Of a stretch of 64,000 nucleotides of DNA, positions 61,672-64,000 are shown piece by piece. The notes under the pieces are model-generated. The model did no database searches and had not been told where the DNA came from. It saw nothing but the letters and a program-made list of their open reading frames with translations. Origin of the DNA: an uncultured Carboxylicivirga sp. Its GTDB lineage: Bacteria > Bacteroidota > Bacteroidia > Bacteroidales > Marinilabiliaceae. Location: positions 124,001-188,000 of the forward strand of contig CANLLN010000004.1 of assembly GCA_947491945.1 (NCBI GenBank), read 5' to 3'. The position numbers and the translations under genes are program-made. Each line of letters starts with the position of its first letter. The stretch's first letter is position 1.

Positions 61672-62793
61672 TTAAAGTGCTTTTTTATAACAACGTTTTC
61701 TTTTATGCTGTATATGGTCAAATGATTTCCACATTTGTATGGCCACATGGTTATTTTCTAGCATACCCGTAGTTTCCACATACTTTACGCCGTCTTCTTT
61801 AGCTGTTCTCCATAAGTCATTCATTAGCAGTGCTGCTACTCCCATCTTTTGCAGTTCTGGCTTTACGCCTGTTAGCATCAAATCCATTTCTTTGGGTTTT
61901 TTAAGCGCTTTCATCACATGCCACCAGCCAAAGGGCAGCAATTTGCCTTTTGCCTTTTTCATAGCCTGGGACAAAGATGGCAAGGCAATGAGGAAGCCGG
62001 CTAACTCATCATCCTTATCCAATATGATTTTGACGTAGCGGGGATTTAAAATGGGGAAATATTTCTTGATATAGAATTGTATCATTTTTTCGGGCAACTG
62101 GAAAGTTCCGAACAGCTCCGCAAAAGCCTTATTGAATAGGGCGAAAACTTTCTCTTTATAGGGCTCTAGCTCCTTGGCTGATGTAAAATTCAGCGCCTTA
62201 AGGCTGTAGCGGCGGGTAAGCATGTCAGCCACCTTAAAAGCTTTCTCGGGTAGGGCATCAGGAAAGGTAATGCGGAATTCAAGCCAGTCGATCTCCTTTT
62301 CGTATCCCAGTGCATCAAAATGATTCTGGTAATAGGCCATGTGGTAATCCGAAGCTACCGAAGGCAACCAGTCGTGTCCTTCAATCAGACAGCCCTGATG
62401 GTCAAGGTTAGAGAATCCCAGCGGTCCCTGAACTTCCTTCATGCCCTCTGCCCGCAGCCAATTTTCAACCGTTTCCATCAGCTGACGACTCACCGCTTCA
62501 TCATCGATAAACTCAGGACGTGTAAAGCGTCCAATGTTCTCACCTTTCTTCTCAATCCATAGTGTATTAATGATGCCGCCGATGCGTCCCACGCATTTGC
62601 CGTCTTTATAAGCTACCCAAAGTTTAACCTTGCAAAAATCAAAGGCCGGGTTTTTATCTTCAAGAAGCGCATTAAGTTCCTCCTTCTTGATGGGAGGTAC
62701 CCAATTGGCTTCGTTTTTATAAAGGATATATGGTAGGTTAACAAAGTCGTTAAGAGTCTTCGTACTGTTGACTTCCTGTATAACTATCCCCAT
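61672..62793 (-). CDS. GNAT-fold acyltransferase-like protein (YghO-type)
   Basis: 373 residues with a GNAT-like layout: N-terminal VNLPYILYKNEANWVPPIKK, first-half strand VAYKDGKCVGRIGGIINTLW, and a C-terminal acetyl-CoA-type region (GVKPELQKMGVAALLMNDLW, YVETTGMLENNHVAIQMWKS). The pattern fits large YghO-like proteins found in Bacteroidota with two GNAT-like halves. The substrate is unknown. The start ATG at 62793 (MGIVIQEVNSTKTLNDFV) is consistent with the family. Single-gene unit with a strong terminator. Confidence 0.8.
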   Translation of the reverse strand: MGIVIQEVNSTKTLNDFVNLPYILYKNEANWVPPIKKEELNALLEDKNPAFDFCKVKLWVAYKDGKCVGRIGGIINTLWIEKKGENIGRFTRPEFIDDEAVSRQLMETVENWLRAEGMKEVQGPLGFSNLDHQGCLIEGHDWLPSVASDYHMAYYQNHFDALGYEKEIDWLEFRITFPDALPEKAFKVADMLTRRYSLKALNFTSAKELEPYKEKVFALFNKAFAELFGTFQLPEKMIQFYIKKYFPILNPRYVKIILDKDDELAGFLIALPSLSQAMKKAKGKLLPFGWWHVMKALKKPKEMDLMLTGVKPELQKMGVAALLMNDLWRTAKEDGVKYVETTGMLENNHVAIQMWKSFDHIQHKRKRCYKKAL

Positions 62794-63022
62794 CGTATAT
62801 TGTATTTTTGTTTAGGATGCGAAGTTAATATTTTAATTCCGGTTATTCTTGATATTTTTCTATAATAGAAACCTAAATCCTTTTCATGCTTCGTGAGTGT
62901 TGAATTCTAATTATTAGTAACTTGAGTAGTGTACTGGAGATGGTTAAGGGGATTTTTTTTAGGTAGAGGTCGGTGTTTTTGCTTAAAATGTATCAACTTT
63001 GTGTGTTGTTTGAATCGCAAGT

Positions 63023-64000
63023 ATGTTGAATTATCGATTTATAGGAAAAGTATTGGGGCATATTTTAGTGGCGCTGAGTATGTTTATGTTGGTTTGTGCC
63101 GGCGTGGCTTTTTATTATCAGGAGAATGATCTGAATGCGCACCTGCTGTCAGCACTGATCTGCCTGCTGTTAGGGGGCATGGCTTCATGGCTTTGGCGTA
63201 ATAGTGGTCATGAGCTGGGGCGGCGCGAGGGTTTCATTATTGTTACCATTGTGTGGGTTATTATGTCGGTATTTGGTAGCCTGCCCTATCTAATCAGTGG
63301 TACAATACCGGGGTTTACCAACGCCTTTTTCGAAACCATATCGGGTTTCACCACAACAGGAGCCTCCGTTGTAGCCGATATTGAAGCACTGCCTCATGGC
63401 ATTCTGTTTTGGCGTAGTACTACACACCTAATTGGCGGAATGGGTATTGTGGTATTGGCTGTTGCTATACTACCGTATTTTGGTTTTGGCGGTATGTCTT
63501 TGTACAATGCCGAGGCGGCCGGCATTAGCAATGAAAAGTTACATCCGCGCATGAAACAAACTGCCAATATTTTGTGGCGCATTTATTTGGTTCTTATACT
63601 TTTGGAGACCGTTTTTCTGGTGGCGGGTGACATGCCGCTTTTTGATGCTCTGTGTCATAGTTTCGCCACCATCGCTTCGGGTGGTTTTTCAACACAAAAT
63701 GATAGTATTGCCGGATATTCGCCATACATCCAATATGTCATCATACTTTTTATGATATTTGCCGGTACTAACTTTGCACTTTTCTATTTTGTGTGGAAGG
63801 GTAAGGTCAATAAGTTATTTTCGAATCGCGAGTTTAGGGTCTATTTAGTTGTTATTGCTGTGGTTAGTGCCATCGTGTCTATCACGCTGGTGTTTCTCGA
63901 TCATCATAACTGGGAGTCATCTGTTCGTGTTGCTTTTTTTCAGGTGGTTAGCCTGGTAACAAGTACTGGTTTTGCAACGGCCGATTACACGGCCTGGCAC
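63023..64000 (+). CDS. trkH: TrkH family potassium uptake protein, partial at C-terminus
   Basis: Membrane subunit of the Trk K+ uptake system; reads from ATG 63023 (MLNYRFIGKVLGHILVALSM) open to the right edge, 326 residues visible of about 480. Filter-type motifs are seen: ISGFTTTGASVVADIE (pore loop 1), FATIASGGFSTQND (pore 2) and VTSTGFATADYTAW (pore 3), with the selectivity glycine in each. The N-terminus with two TM helices before pore 1 and RSTTHLIGGMGIVVLAVAIL fit TrkH/KtrB. The partner TrkA would bind to it; a trkA gene may lie to the right. Confidence 0.93.
   Translation, partial: MLNYRFIGKVLGHILVALSMFMLVCAGVAFYYQENDLNAHLLSALICLLLGGMASWLWRNSGHELGRREGFIIVTIVWVIMSVFGSLPYLISGTIPGFTNAFFETISGFTTTGASVVADIEALPHGILFWRSTTHLIGGMGIVVLAVAILPYFGFGGMSLYNAEAAGISNEKLHPRMKQTANILWRIYLVLILLETVFLVAGDMPLFDALCHSFATIASGGFSTQNDSIAGYSPYIQYVIILFMIFAGTNFALFYFVWKGKVNKLFSNREFRVYLVVIAVVSAIVSITLVFLDHHNWESSVRVAFFQVVSLVTSTGFATADYTAWH

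Noticed and set aside
1-64000. tRNA, rRNA, insertion sequences, prophage, CRISPR
   Set aside because: I looked in the intergenic regions and saw no cloverleaf-like segment, transposase, integrase, terminal inverted repeats or spacer array.

Overview
The window is a stretch of ordinary chromosome from a member of the Bacteroidota. I infer a free-living, probably marine or sediment-type Bacteroidales/Marinilabiliales relative; the family is a guess from gene content. The phylum call rests on several things visible here: type IX secretion system (T9SS) sorting domains on three secreted proteins, a PorE-like T9SS lipoprotein, GLPGLI, DUF2851, DUF4251 and HYC_CC_PP family proteins, a propeller/Y_Y_Y sensor-regulator, almost no Shine-Dalgarno sequences, and repeated Bacteroidota-type promoter boxes (TAnnTTTG, sometimes with TTTG 19-21 nt upstream). 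I see no prophage, insertion sequence, CRISPR array, tRNA or rRNA.

Layout. 1-14 kb is mostly housekeeping on the minus strand: sucC (cut by the left edge), an abundant-type TPR/OmpA-like lipoprotein, pnp, rpsO, an LPP20-type lipoprotein, a TrkA-type K+ channel overlapping a DUF2851 gene, and purM-prfA-pyrF. On the plus strand are a SpoU methyltransferase, a bile-acid/Na+ symporter-like protein and a small DedA-like exporter. 15.6-17.6 kb encodes the PorE-like protein. 17.7-25.4 kb is a plus-strand heavy-metal (probably Cu/Ag) efflux operon: Cys-rich small protein, CusA-type RND pump, outer-membrane factor, and a CusB-type adaptor carrying three tandem HMA-like metal-binding domains.

26-47 kb is the accessory, surface-oriented part: GLPGLI protein, T9SS-secreted jelly-roll protein, a membrane-spanning propeller/Y_Y_Y/LuxR regulator, a membrane-anchored PD-(D/E)XK nuclease-like protein, asnA, a PAS-LuxR regulator followed by a 1793-residue GLUG/InlB-repeat T9SS surface protein, a GH20 hexosaminidase, a small beta-barrel whose start region is frameshifted, a lipoprotein and a SprB-repeat T9SS protein.

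47-54.5 kb holds a two-gene DUF3857/transglutaminase-like unit bracketed by a 40-nt duplicated terminator, then the histidine-degradation genes ftcD and hutI, with a divergent YfcC/DcuC-type permease. 56.5-64 kb contains a NUDIX hydrolase, DUF4251 protein, PagL-like lipid A deacylase, EamA transporter, RluA-family pseudouridine synthase, YitT protein, GNAT-like protein and trkH (cut by the right edge).

Themes: metal and K+ homeostasis, T9SS-dependent cell-surface proteins with neighbouring one-component regulators, and core nucleotide/translation functions. I did not find a convincing completely new multi-gene system. The best candidates for a second look are the terminator-bracketed transglutaminase-like pair, the membrane nuclease-like protein, the triple-HMA efflux adaptor and the homogenised InlB-repeat array.
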